A stretch of DNA of 60,000 nt from Liolophura sinensis (taxonomy: Eukaryota; Mollusca; Polyplacophora; Chitonida; Chitonidae), in assembly GCF_032854445.1 (NCBI RefSeq), contig NC_088295.1:80956644-81016643 (forward strand). Direction: 5' to 3'. The position numbers and the translations under genes were made by a program. The notes beneath the pieces are model-generated. The model saw only the letters and a program-made list of their open reading frames with translations, did no database searches and had not been told where the DNA came from. Shown here in pieces: positions 1-12,690 of the stretch (position 1 is its first letter; each line of letters opens with the position of its first letter).

Positions 1-2554
1 AGTTTGTATAAAGCAGATCTGGTAGGTTGGAAAGTAAACTCAACGATTTGGTTCCTAGGGATAGTGATGAAAAGCTCACGATTCTGCCTCCTTGGTCAGG
101 TTATGCCAATCCCCTAAACAAAGAGGTCTGTGTATGTATATTTTAGAGGAGTAAACCTTCAAGATGCCAAGCTGGGATAAGGCAACCCTGCCTCATTACT
201 TATCTTATCACTGTAAACAGCACACATGTGTTTAAATCATTTAGTTATGACAGCATCAGTATCTGGTTTTCACAAGCCAGTCCCATATCTTGTGTACAAG
301 GTTGCTGGGGGACGGGCTGTGTTTGAGGTCAGCGAGCCTGGAATAATCCCCACATAGTTACCAGCTGTAACAAAGTGTCAATACACACCACCAATCAGCA
401 ACCTGCTTACATCTCAGTCACATGAAACATCCAATCCGTGACCTTCTACTTAAATAATCAGGAAAAACTAGGACTTGGCTCTGACCCTGACAAATGAAGT
501 TATTGGTGTTGACGACAGAATTAATGGTAATCTGCAATATGGTAACCCATATCTATGGTCAGATGAGTTACACTTCCTGCCTTTACAACAAATGTACTCA
601 TATGTAACTCTCTGCTTAGGCCTACAAGTCATATTAACACCAACAAATGACAAATGTCAAGTGAATCAGGAATATGCATATACATGTATTTCTAGCTAGG
701 GTGGGTGAGTGAGTGTTTGGGGTTTAATGTCGTACCTCTGTACTTAGAAATTATGCATTTTGATTCACAGCAATAAGGGACATGGCAATAATTTTAACTT
801 TAACAGTGCCTCAAATATGAATTCTGTAATGCCTCCTTGCTGATTCATCTGCAGATGAATATATCTTCTGTACTTCAACCATTCACTGTAAAATACAGCT
901 ATGCAGTTTATATGAGATTTCAATTACAGATCGAGTTTCGGAACTTAAGATTTACACTGTCTGAACTGGCCGATTCAGCAGGAGAATGAGAGTGTGCAGG
1001 CAGATTTTCCTACCTTAATTTTGTACACGCATTGCACAACTGTTTGCTGAAATCAGCCTGATAAAGTTGAAAACCCCCCCAGGCCTCTTATATGCATGAC
1101 ATGAAAGAGGCAAGGAAGATGGATCATAACATATTCCCAATGTGCCTATGCAAATATTTAATGATAAGCATACAAGATGTGAACATACACGATCAGTATG
1201 CATTCTTATGCTAGGTTGCACAGATGTGAATAAATCAAAATGAGGACTGTGTTCTGAGAACATGTTATAAATGAGACAATGCTGGAGGAGACGCATTTAC
1301 ATAATTTACATGTATGCACCTATAATCCTCACACAAGGAACTTTACTAACTTAAAACAGGATGAAAAAAAGTTTAATTCCTATTTTAAGCTTGAAATGTG
1401 TATACATCTACATTTGTAAAATGTACAAATGTACATGTAGTAAGGTAAGGGTAATGCTATAAAATATACAATGTAGATAGGTATCATGTTCCACAGGGTT
1501 AGCAAGTGCTTCCTGAAAGTACTACATGTATAGTGACAGAATCAACAATAAACCTAATGTTTGGAAAAACATTGCTGGACACCAAACAGCAGGTGCCACA
1601 TTCACATCCTTGTGACGTTTTTTTTAGGCAAGATTACAGTACCATCACACATACATGTACAATCATGTTTTATATGATGTGATGTTACCATCTAAACATA
1701 TCCATCATTTATCCCATGTAGTTGTCATCAACATATGCACATACTTGTCAGCTGTAAACTTTCAAGCCAGTTCATGCACGCTAACTGGGGAACCAATTCT
1801 CATATATTTACTCTATTTTCCCTTATCACCACATTCCATGACTTGAACTTCAGTGTATCCAATAGCTAACTTTACATGAAAATGGTTGATATGACAAAAT
1901 GACCACATCTAACCCAGTGTTGGTTTAAAATTATAATCATGAAAATTAATTCACCTCCAAATTGCTTGAGGCATCAAAAAAATCAAGTAAAATATTTGTA
2001 ATAGTTTCTGCAGTTGTTGACAGTGAAGATGTGCAAGATAAATGTGGTGCATCGCATCATTTCAAAATCAAAATTGTTATTAAAGATAAAAAATTATTGA
2101 TATTTCAGGGTCATTTAGAAATTGAAAAGGTTCAGCTGAAGCTGATTTACACCATATCATCACACTGATTCATAAAGTTTTAAACTTTTAAGTTCAGAAA
2201 TGTTGGGAAAAATCCAAAAGTTTTGGAATCTCAGGATATGCCTGTCAGGTTGGAGTGAAGACCAGACAATGTGAATGATGGTGTTGATGATCAGAAAGAA
2301 ACAGGTGAACATTTCCAATGCCCTTCTGCTCTGGTGGTAATCCCAAAAGTTTATGCCGAGCAGGCAAACAATGCCTTATCATTGCACGCTCCATAATATA
2401 TGAATAAAGAGAAATTAAAAATCTAATGGTCGTTAACTTCTTCAGTAAGTTTCCCTGTCTGGCCATCAGTAAAATTCCCAGGTCTCTTTAGGTGGCTTTT
2501 ATTAAGCCACTAATTGAGACAGGGCTGATCTGCTCTCACAGGTGAGTGCCGTAC
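1..2554 (-). other. Intron 2 region of BMPR2-like gene
   Basis: Sequence downstream of the BMPR2-like exon 2 donor. I looked on the minus strand for the expected exon 3 (starting with Cys-Trp, then a Cys-rich ectodomain end and a transmembrane helix) and did not find it, so it should lie beyond the left edge. The only repeat I can name is a fragment at about 695-760 with the GGGGTTTAATGTCGT tail of SINE family B. The rest is AT-rich sequence with scattered TACATGTA palindromes. Confidence 0.6.
2482..2520. repeat. 17-nt-arm hairpin just inside intron 2
   Basis: The left arm GTCTCTTTAGGTGGCTT (2482-2498) pairs with 2504-2520 (AAGCCACTAATTGAGAC) across a 5-nt TTATT loop. Both ends match, with about three mismatches or a one-base slip in the middle. 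It begins about 35 nt inside the intron from the exon 2 donor. It may be a relic of a small inverted-repeat element or an RNA hairpin in the pre-mRNA. It is too short for a typical miRNA precursor. Confidence 0.6.
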
Positions 2555-2773
2555 CTTTCATTATGACGACCATGCCATCCTCTTTGCTGTGGTCGATCTT
2601 CCAGAAGGCATAGCAAGAGAGACGAATCTCTGGCCTGCAGCGGACTGTCTTGTTGTCTGCCAGAATGTCCCCGTCTGCCGCCGATGGCTTGTCCGGCCTG
2701 TGGCCTGCCCCTCCTGCGTACACCATGTTGTACTCATGTGCACAGTAGACAGGGGATGGTGAAACAGGAGGCT
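2555..2773 (-). CDS. BMPR2: BMPR2-like receptor, coding exon 2 (ectodomain)
   Basis: This exon encodes most of the three-finger ligand-binding ectodomain of a type II BMP receptor, a single-pass serine/threonine kinase receptor. It is 219 nt: it completes a split Glu codon, adds 72 codons and gives one base to the next (Gly). The acceptor is GTTTCAG and the donor is G|GTACGG. Three cysteines fit the family pattern: VYCAHEY, VRC, then SCYAFW, which matches the type II signature Cys-Tyr-x-Leu/Phe-Trp. The exon ends MVVIMK-G, just where the family has Lys-x-Gly-Cys-Trp. There is an N-glycosylation sequon, NKT. The break in the Gly codon before Cys-Trp is at the same place as the human BMPR2 exon 2 end. 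Activin type II receptors, as I recall, break further downstream, which favours BMPR2. The kinase domain is outside the window, so the assignment rests on ectodomain and gene structure. Confidence 0.8.
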
Positions 2774-3470
2774 CTGAAACAGGTGAAGGATACAGCCATG
2801 AATAAACTTAGAGTACAAAGGTTGGTGGATAAACATGTAAATGAAACACTGAAAAAGAACATTTAAATGTTAACACAAGTTACAGCAAAACAAAGCCATT
2901 AAAGTTTCATTCACACCTTCTGTCAGTCCCTTTTTTTATATTTCCTACAAATGTAGCTTGCCAAGATGCATGTGTATTGGTTTCCAAGTATACATGTTTG
3001 TGTGCATTAGCTATGAAAAACTGCTGTACAGCAATACAGAACTACTTCTAGAATTATAAAATACCATGCAATGCAGTTAACACCCCAAGTGCCAAGACCC
3101 ATTATGAAGAAATAACCCAGATAAGACTTTAGGGGGGAGACTAGTCACTACAAGTAATAAAATAGGAGAGGTTGTGCCCCTCTACATACATTTACATGTC
3201 TATCGCAAAGCCTTCAGGCAAGGTTCCTGTTCTTATCTGGTACTTTTATGGAGATACCGAGAGGACAAGATACATGTATTATCCTCCTTAATGGAGACTG
3301 ACACAGGACCAGATGGAAATTTGACAAACCTGTACACAAGTGTAAGTGGACAATAGAATACAAATATACCACTGTTCATGTATCAAGTTAGAAGTTTCAG
3401 ATTCCACTCATCTTAACTTAAGCACGTGATATTATACATTTGTTTTCTGATAAAATTTAAGATTAGGAAA

Positions 3471-3702
3471 ATATTTATTTATTTATTTATTTCATTGGTG
3501 TTTTATGTTGAACTCAAGACTATTTCACTTATACAACAGCGGGCAGGATTATGATGGGAGGAAACTGTGCGGGGAAACCCACAACCATCCGCAGGTTGCT
3601 CTTAGCATGAGAGGGACTTGAACTCATAGAAACCTCAATGGTGGGGGGCTCCTGGGTCATTGTGCCGTGCTGGTGTGCTAACCTTCTTGGCTGCGGAGGC
3701 TT
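3471..3702 (-). mobile_element. SINE family A, near full length
   Basis: Read on the minus strand, this is a tRNA-derived SINE. It has a tRNA-like head with an A-box-like and a B-box-like region (near 3610-3700), a central body with the GGTTTCCTCCCACCAT core, and an (AATA)n tail seen as TTTATT repeats at 3471-3490. Divergence from the consensus-like copy at 20126-20376 is clear, so it is old. No target-site duplication is visible. Confidence 0.8.
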
Positions 3703-5499
3703 CTTTTGGGAATTGGCCTCGTGATTATTAACTTGGAATGCCTTTTTGGTTGACGGCTGGTATGTGAATGCCTGTTTCGATGCCTAGATATGTAGCGATC
3801 TGTCATCTCACTGGCACCTCAGTGACAAACACATCTAATTTAGTCTTTTTATTTTACTATTGATGAACAGCATATTCAACAAGGATATTTCACTCCAAGT
3901 GCAACCATCAGCTTAATGGGTAAAGAAGTTGGATTGAGTCATATCTGAAAAACCTGTATGTTTCACCAGGTACTTTAAACTGCAGTCAAACCAGATGTCG
4001 CTGGATTCAAGTCATCAGGTGACCCTCACTTTTCACTCGTCAGAAGGGCCAATCATTTATCAGCTCAGCTCACTTAGAAATGCTTTGTTGAAATACTGCT
4101 GGCACCTCAAGTTCTAAACTCTACATGCGCATGCAGATCAACTTGCTGTCCAAACCCTATTAATCACAAGAATGTGCATGTACTGTTAAACATGCAACAT
4201 TTGTTTTTTTTTATATCAAACTTCTAATTCTGCATCAGAAATTAAAAATAGGCAATTAAACCTTTGAAACCTCTGCCATATATATAATATGTATAAAATT
4301 TAAACAAAACTGTGATACACTCAGAATTTGGATAATGAAAAGGGGAGAGAACTTTTGTTCCACCAATAATATAAAAAGGTAAATTATATATTTCATACAT
4401 ACGTCATGTTATTCATACACAGCTACTGTCAAAGGCTGGATAAAAAATCATGCTACTAAATGACTCATGTGAGCTACAAATTTAGTTTTATAGTAACTTT
4501 TTACATATTTACTGTTTATACACAAACATACATTTGTTCAATATTGGCGTGTTATCATGAGAGCTTAAGGGAAGGCCATGCATGTCCTACAGACTGAACA
4601 AGTTTGTACATGTACTAATCTGTGTTTATCCCCAAAAAATCAAGAACTCTTGAAAAGCTTAACACAATGATGGTCAAATGTGTGAGAAATTTGCCACTGG
4701 CAAGTAAATGATCAGCTTTCCCACTGACTTGCATATGGAGCCATTTTGGTACATTCACAAATTAAGTACATGTATATATTAAATACAATTATACACAAAG
4801 AATCCTTTAAAGTAAATGGCGACACTCAGGGATTATTTTTAGGAAAAGTCTTGTTCAAAAGGATTGGATACTGGATACTACATCTAGATAAGTAACCATG
4901 AATCAAACTCACTATTAAAATACAGTCAACACATGTAGTTACAGGTCGTCTAGTCTCCAAACTGCCAAATTTCACCAAAAAAAAAAAAAAATCTTACAAT
5001 AATATATTACATGTACAATATACAAATTAGATAGAGATGATATGTATATATGTTTTATTCATTGACAAGAGTGATGAATGTGTAGTCTACATATCATTCC
5101 ATTAATGGACACAACAAAGCCAGGTAATATACTGTTCATACATGTAGATCAATGTCTGCCCTGTGACAGGCCTTTGGTGTCCATGGCCGGTGTTGAACTT
5201 GAATCTTGTATACAAGCAGCTGGAAAATACCCACTCCACTACTTGGGTTACCATTGAACTGTACCCTGCTCCCTATAGTGGTATGATAATGTTTTATTCC
5301 TACAGCAAGTGTTGGTATCATAAATGTATTTCTCACACCAACCATCCAGAATCCCTTTAATTCCCTTTAACACTGTGTGCGACTGTGTAGCCATGCCTAG
5401 GCTATGCCTAGCCTTAGCTGAATTTTAAGTATTTTATTTACAGGAAAAGAAAACTTCAAAAAATAACACTATAGGCTGAAAAGAGCATATTTTTTTCGT

Positions 5500-5800
5500 A
5501 TCTGGTGGTGCATGCTGCATAATTTTGCGATTTTCCTTCGCCATACCGGTAAAGCTTGAAAAAGGCAAAGTTGGCATAAATCGCTGAGTCCATCGCCTCC
5601 TCCAACTTTAACACCCTGTAATTTATGCTGAAGGTGTGTTGCCGCTAAGCCAGTGAGAGTCGTTAAAACTGCTGGCTTGTTCGTGTAAACTCGGAACCTA
5701 CGTCCAACATTCCGGTTTCCCGATCGTCAAGCGGAAAACAAACTGTACTGTTCGCTATCTTCTGGGAACAAGAGTTCTACCGGAAATGTACGAACTGCAC
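5500..5800. promoter_or_regulatory. CpG-richer patch with inverted ETS-like sites
   Basis: This stretch has clearly more CG dinucleotides than its AT-rich surroundings. It carries two opposed CCGGAA motifs, ATTCCGGTT at 5709-5717 and ACCGGAAAT at 5779-5787. Paired ETS-like sites in a CpG-rich patch are typical of housekeeping-type promoters. I found no convincing first exon beside it, so an intragenic promoter or enhancer is an inference only. Confidence 0.25.
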
Positions 5801-6182
5801 TTCATCAGTTTCCAACAGCAATTTTCCTCCTAACACAGAAGGCTTCAGGACTAGTTCTAAGGCAAAATGGAGTTGCCCACAATGACTTTTGGCACTGACT
5901 TTGTTTATAATTTATCAACTTGAGGTACATGGGATCAGGCATGCAGCTGCGAGGAAATGCTACTCTTTTCATTTGTTTGATATTTACATTTTCTTCTCCT
6001 TTAAGTGTGACAAAGGCTTCAGGTTTCAACCCAGAAAACCTTGTGTTGACTGTCAGCCAATCAACATTGATTCTGTATACCTTTAAGTACATGTAGGTCA
6101 TGGTATGACAATTAATGATAAATGTTACACACATATTGGTGATGATACAATAATTACATGCCAGTTGTATGATAATGTTTAT

Positions 6183-6339
6183 TTATTTATTTATTTGATT
6201 GGTGTTTTACGCCGTACTCAAGAATATTTCACTTATACGACGGCGGCCAGCATTATGGTGGGTGGAAACCGGGCACAGCCTGGGGGAAACCCACAACCAT
6301 TTGCAGGTTGCTGACAGACCTTCCCACATACAGCCAGAG
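6183..6339 (-). mobile_element. SINE family A, 5'-truncated, with TSD
   Basis: This copy has the tail and body but lacks the tRNA-like head. It is flanked by a 15-bp near-perfect target-site duplication: TATGATAATGTTTAT (about 6168-6182) and TATAATAATGTTTAT (6340-6354), with one mismatch. Truncation at the 5' end together with a duplication indicates incomplete reverse transcription by LINE machinery. Confidence 0.85.
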
Positions 6340-7121
6340 TATAATAATGTTTATAGTAAGTGGTTGATACCATTACCATAGAGGTACATACATGTGCACT
6401 GTATGATATGATCTCATTCCATGATATGGTGATCATGTACATGATTCACACACAGATGCTGAAATCAGTGTGCTACAGATACGTGCATGTTACGTGTACA
6501 TGTACTGTTCCACACAACAAATACAATAATGGCAATGTTTCACACAGCTGGTTAGTATAATAATCATTCATTACCATATCCAAAATAGTGATGGTGTGAA
6601 TTAGGATATGATATATATGATATGATAATGTCATTATCTGACTGATATGGATTGATATATTCTTGAATGACTTGATAATGATGTCAAAACTGACCTGGGA
6701 AGTTCGACACTTGTCTACCTTTGCACTAAAAACTAGTAGTATAAACAATATGGGTCACATATGATATACACCCCTATTCAAAACAGTGCTTGATCTCAGG
6801 CCCTGCTCCTGGAGTTCTGACAGTGAGATCCAAGCTTCCTCACCCTGCATTATGGGACTTCTGACATCCCCAGCCTATTAACATTGAGCCGGATAATACA
6901 TTCTCCTTAGGAGCTCATTACCCACATGCTGGAGCTGAACATAAGCATAGATGTTTGGCAAACTTTTGTTTTTTTTACGGGTGACTTGTGCAGCTGCAAG
7001 CTTACAGCATATGCATGCTTTATAACACAAGCCTTTCCTAGATGTGTACACAACCGTATGGATCCATACATGCAGACAGGGTACATGTACATCTTGTAAC
7101 TACTCAGTATGTATGTGCATG

Positions 7122-7350
7122 TATGTATGCCTGGGGTTTAACGTTGTGCCTAACAATTTTTTCAGTCAAGGAGACAGGGAGCCATTAGATGTGTGTACAT
7201 ATACTGTGTCTACAGGGCGAGTCCATACTGCCAAAGTGCTGTCATCATTGAAGTATCATGCTGAAGACACCATACATGACACCCCAGACACCAGTCATGA
7301 CACCCCACCCACTCACATTATACTGACACCAAGCCAACCAGTCCTGTTTC
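7122..7350 (-). mobile_element. SINE family B copy
   Basis: It starts with the GGGGTTTAACGTTGTG tail motif and an AACAATTTTTTCAGTCA block. It continues with a body (CCAAAGTGCTG, GAAGTATCATGC, CATTATACTGACACC) that is shared with the copy at 58740-58960. A short internal duplication of the GACACC-rich part is visible at 7267-7305. No complete tRNA-like head is recognisable. Confidence 0.65.
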
Positions 7351-9659
7351 CTTGTCCAAAGTTGACCTTGATCTCTAACTTGCCATGGTGAAATCATCTG
7401 TCTAGTTTCAATTCAATACAATAAAAGGTTTTTTGGGAAAAAATGGAAAACTGTTTTATGATGAACAAACAGAAGCCAAGGATAAAAAGCTATAGCATTT
7501 ATCAGTTACATGTATCTATCTACAAAGCCTACAGTAAAGAGATTTATAGTAGTACTGAAATTTATGAAAGTTTCTTAACCTGTAATTTACAAGGTCAGGA
7601 GTTTCCTACATGTACATACACTGTACATGAGGACATCTAGCTCTACAATGTACTGGCAACCAACATTTTGTACATGTACACAGTATATTTGTGTAACTTT
7701 ATGTTGCCACTGTTCATAACATTTAGAAAGAGATAATGTAAAGGAAAATGCATCCTTTAAATGACTACTCACAGATGTAACAAAAGAGGTGTGAATGTAC
7801 CTGTAACAGCTACAATATTGTATTGGCTGCACGGTATGCTATGTCTACTCAGAGGTCTATACAATGTGGCAGTCCAGAGTGGTGATAAATGCTTGTGCGG
7901 AAACAAGATCTACAGCTAACACCTAGGATAAATAGCATGCTGCACTTTCTGAGTCCCTATATCCTTGGTTGAAGGATTGAAATTCAAGCTTAACAGGAAC
8001 TATATCCTTCTTGTGGCTTGTGTTTCTTTGCTAATAATGTCCATTTTAATACAAGACATACATGTACCTTACTTCATGGCAGCAAGCAGTTTTATATTAA
8101 GTCACATTGTTTGTCTCCATGTCCATTGGTTGGTCAAACTTTGAGGCATTCTATCTTGACCTATATCCATATAAGCCCTCCACTCCACCTGGAGCTCGAG
8201 GACAAGAAAACTTTTCCTTTTTTCAGGGCCTTCATTATAACTATTGTGGGACTGCGCATGTTTTCTCTTCTCATCAGTGTTTTATGGAGTAAACCTACAC
8301 AACTGAGAAGAAATGTTCCCTTCTCCGGTGGTATGTCACTGGGTGGATATAGGTCAAAATAGTAGATGAGACACATAAATTTTTATCAACTTGTGATTTT
8401 TAAATTTATCATTCTTCCTTCACAGGGGTTAGTTGAACAGCTTCACATACATGTATGTACCTGTACAGAATCAAAGTCTGATGTTCACAATGAGCTATAT
8501 TTCACATGGCTATAAATAGGTTTTGTCATTTCAAGGATAATATATTTATGTCATACCCGCCATATGAACAATGTATATAAAATACCCATGGTAAAAAATG
8601 TTTCCACCATTCATCTGTGGAGATTTTAAACAAGAGGACAATGTACATTCCACTGTTTTGATATGTATATTATTTGAAAAAAAAAAAAAAAGGTGAATAA
8701 AAGGGATCAGTATTTAGCTGGAATGTTGGTAACTGTTCATCTTTCACCATCAAAGATAGGGCAGACGTACATGTACACTGTATGAATTTACATGAACAAT
8801 AAGCTATAAATATAGACTATTTCCAGACTGTAAGGAAGTAGGATTTTGATCAGGGATACATGTAGCTGAAAGTTAAAGCCAGAGCTATGGGAATTGCGAC
8901 AGGAATTGTTCCAACCTTGGTTCTTTTCCTCAGCCACACACTTAATACTACTACTGTCTGCCAGGAAACAAGGTTTGGGATATTGTGAAAAGGTCATAAA
9001 TAGATCAATCCGAACATTTCCTTGTTAAATATTCATCCTGAAAAGAATGACATGTACCTGTCATCGCCAAACTCTCATTCATAGTTTATTTGATTTGTTG
9101 GAGAAAATAACATTCACAGCTGGTGATGCTGAGGTGTTCTATAGAAATAACACTAGGACAGCTTGTATTATTAACAAGAAACTGTCTGGAGTACATGCTG
9201 ATTCACAGATAAAATCCAACCTGGATTCTTACCCCAATACCCCACATGATCATCCAGCTCTCAGATAGGTCAGATGTTTTTATAATGTCAACAATTTCAA
9301 GGTAAAAAAATGAGAACAAAGACTGGCAGAAATGAACTGGATTTGAACCGGTGACAGCTTGGGGCGATGTTCTTTGGGGCTGTGGTGAAAGACAGTGAAA
9401 AGAAAAAAAAATCATTGCTCTTACATAGAATACAGGTCTTGTATCCAGCACTCTACAGTGAACAGGTTTCATGCAGTCTAGCACAAAGCTCCTGTGTTTT
9501 TTGAACCGAGGTTTTGTCACTTTGGTATGTATGTACACTGAGGGGTTTACATCATACTTTGTGATGGTTTTTTCTTCCTAATCTTAGAAACATACATAAC
9601 ATAAGTACAAAAATAATTCTTACAGATCTGTAATCCTGACGTCAAGCAGTAATAGACAC

Positions 9660-10650
9660 TGTGTTATTTAATCATTATGAGCAGTTTTTAGACTTGACCA
9701 AGATTTTGAACAATATAAGAATGGCGATCCACCAAAAACTTGCAAGTGAAATTTCATCCAAACATCATTAGCTGATTTAGGGAAAAAGATGGTTTAAGCT
9801 TATCAATAAAATTCAAAATGGCTGCTAAATCATGTGACTGGCCTAACAGCACAAAACGTCAAAAGCTGATTAAATACGTTCACTCTTAAAAATGTAAGGT
9901 TTGTTTTTTCTACCTGTAGCAGTTTTGGAGATTTTGCAATTTTACAAGCTGACTATGAATAAAAATAACAAGTTTTTAAACACATTTTAATGGCAAAACT
10001 ATCAGTTGTAACTTCGCGGTTCTATCAGTCAAAAAGGGAGATCAGTAGCTGATTTATCTACTGACCCAGTTTCAGCTTTATAGCTATTTCAGTGTCACGT
10101 GACATTTGAAAAATGACAGTAAAATGAGTTTTAATTGCAATTTAAAGAAAAACTATACATTGTAGGAAGAAACTACGGTTGTCAAACTACATCTAACTGC
10201 TATCGTGTTTCTTCAAAATTCAACCACAGGTCATCACCTGACTACGACAACCAATAGCAAGCTTCCACATATCTTGACTGATTTGCATACAGTTTTCAAT
10301 CCTGATACCCACAGCAGTCTTGCACATGTATATCAATTTTCAATGCAATCGGATCTGCGGTTCTGGAGAAGAAGCTTTTTTTAGATTTCCATACTGCTCC
10401 AATATGGCCGAAAAATGGGTCACAAGTGGGTAAAGTTTTATACTCCAGCAGGTAGCCCAAACGATTTGGTAACGAACATGTGTACAAAGTTAACAGCTGT
10501 GACACGTAGTTTTCTTGCAAAACAAAAAAAAACAGTTGTCAGAAAAGAAGAAAAATAATCTGTAGTGAGAACAAGTCTTGCAAGCGAGCCTACTACAAAT
10601 CCGAACAATTTCAATAGGTGTCCCAGCACAGAGTGCTAGGCCACCTAATT
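9660..10650. repeat. Probable dispersed repeat ending in a hairpin
   Basis: This is about 1 kb of non-coding sequence with phrases typical of dispersed invertebrate repeats (for example GGTTCTGGAGAAGAAG and CCAATATGGCCG). It closes at a strong terminal hairpin (10615-10647). I could not find a matching inverted terminus on the left side, so the left boundary is a guess. A Helitron/Helentron-like or other DNA element is possible; the family was not identified. Confidence 0.3.
10615..10647. repeat. 15-bp-arm terminal hairpin
   Basis: TAGGTGTCCCAGCAC (10615-10629) and GTGCTAGGCCACCTA (10633-10647) are reverse complements at 13 of 15 positions, with a 3-nt AGA loop. It is followed by ATTATTAA. 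The compact stem at the apparent end of a repeat suggests a terminus recognised during transposition. Confidence 0.75.
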
Positions 10651-12269
10651 ATTAATTGCCTACATATGACACATGAAACATGCTACAGACTTTTGAGCCC
10701 AAAAATCAAAAAGGTTTTACTATTTGACAACCACAGCCACCAACTAATTTTTGCTGAGTTTTAAGAGCCTTACATCAAGGCATTTTGTACAATTTTGGAC
10801 ACGTTTGAAGAAATGAGTACACACAGATTGCTGGAATAATGTAGGCCTTGTATCAACCCATTCACACACAACCCTACATGTGCAACATCATCCAATGGGC
10901 TTCTCCATCCTCTCAACCAGCTACTGTTATGCAAGTCATGCAAATCTAGCAATTCCTAAACAGCACTGCCCAATATACCAGTGATTTCAATAACACAAGA
11001 AATAATTATCATGAATGGTCATAGTTGCCAGGCATTGTTAAAGAAGTTGGTAGAGGGCACTGTTGGTTTATGAGGTACAAAATCTGCCTCCCTATTACAT
11101 GTATTTGTAGGGCAAGGGATCGTCATTAGCCCTGCTGCCAATATATGTACTGAAAGTGTACACCATTACACTACCAAACACAACACTGTTATTACCACTA
11201 ACTGAAAGATAAGAAAAATAACAGGGTACATAGCGCTGGAAGCCATTATGAAATATAAATGTAAAAGCATACATGAACACACTCGTAATTGGACAGCTCT
11301 TAATCAAGTTTTATGTGTTCCAGCACTTGATCTGACAATTGTTTTCGCTTGAAACACTATTAATACAAATGTGACATCTGAGCCGGGCTAATCAGGTGCT
11401 CATATGCAGCACAGCAGGGAGAGTCCTGATGCTGTCCATAACATGCCTGAATCAACCAGGCCCGTTTTGTACATGAAATATTACCATATCACAGTATGGT
11501 AACCTGATAGAGGGGGTGGTGTTATCGGTGTTATTCCAGAAACGCACTGGCCAGCCAGCCTGGGAGTCTCTCAGTCAGCCCTACCAGGCTGCCTCTAACC
11601 TAAACACACACAAACCCTGTTTATGGTTCAGTCTCTGCTCTTGCATTCAAACTTTAGAAGACAGTTTTTGCTGGACAATCAGGGTTTTGTTCCTGTTTGA
11701 ATCTCACTTTTTTATCACCAGGGATGGAGAGGAATGGTAATGGTTGGCATGACCAAAGATAAACAATTTTTATTTGGAAGGGGCATGTCAGCAGAAGCTA
11801 GAATTTCTCCAGTCCATCAGATAAGTGATGCACTGTGAGGCAGTCCTAGAGCTTGTCACAGTCAATGGCTTACCAGTTACATGATGTTCTCAGGCACAGA
11901 AATATAAGCAATCCATGTTTTTACATTTATTTACATATGCTTCTTCAACAATCCCATTTCACTTTTACGGAGAAAGCTGGCTGATGCAGACATTTTAGTG
12001 ACAGCCAATCCAGCTAAGGTCTGGATTGAGGTACCAATTCTACTTCCACTCTCTGTATACATGTAGTTCATTCACAATCCTTTAAAACACTTAAAAATTT
12101 ATCGCACAATCTACAAAAATGAACACTCTGTCAATACATAATGGCAAAGTTCCTATTTTGGAATGGTCAGAACACGAGTACCTGCCATGGCCACTAGATG
12201 TCACCACATATACATAATAGCATACTGCTAGCTTCATCTTAACTCAAAACAATGTGCCTGATGATCTTT

Positions 12270-12690
12270 AGACAACGCAACGATAAAGGAATATGGGGCC
12301 CCCTAAAGAGCAGACACGACTGGATGGAATGGATAACGCTCTCTTGTGTACCACTCCACTATTTGAATGACTTACAAAGCCTTGTTTAATTCTCAGCACT
12401 GGAAGTCTGTTTAACTAACAAATGGCATCATCACCTTTCTGTCACACCTTTCCCCCAGCATCACTCGTCAGACTGTCAACTGATAACATGCACCTGTGAG
12501 ACGCCACTTAAAACAGACTCTCTGACAGCTGATTGCCTTCCAGCTTATTTATGCCATAAAATCAACAGGTGTCGCTGCCATTAAGCACACAATGCCGCAT
12601 CTAGACAGACAGCTCATTAAGCTGATAATTATGTGACAGGGACATGAGTCAGGGGTTAGGCCATGGAGGGGCAGAGGTTGAAACTATATT
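12270..12690. promoter_or_regulatory. Repeat-poor segment, candidate intronic enhancer
   Basis: This part of intron 1 has higher sequence complexity and higher GC than its surroundings and no visible repeat. It carries clustered words that resemble developmental factor sites: TTTATGCCATAAAA (caudal/Hox-like palindrome, near 12547-12560), CAGCTG and CAGGTG E-boxes, and CATTAAG and TAATTA homeodomain cores. The call is inferential; conservation was not tested. Confidence 0.2.

Noticed and set aside
9339-9349. tRNA gene suggested by a GGTTCAAATCC B-box on the minus strand
   Set aside because: No A-box, no cloverleaf and no acceptor stem can be formed around it.
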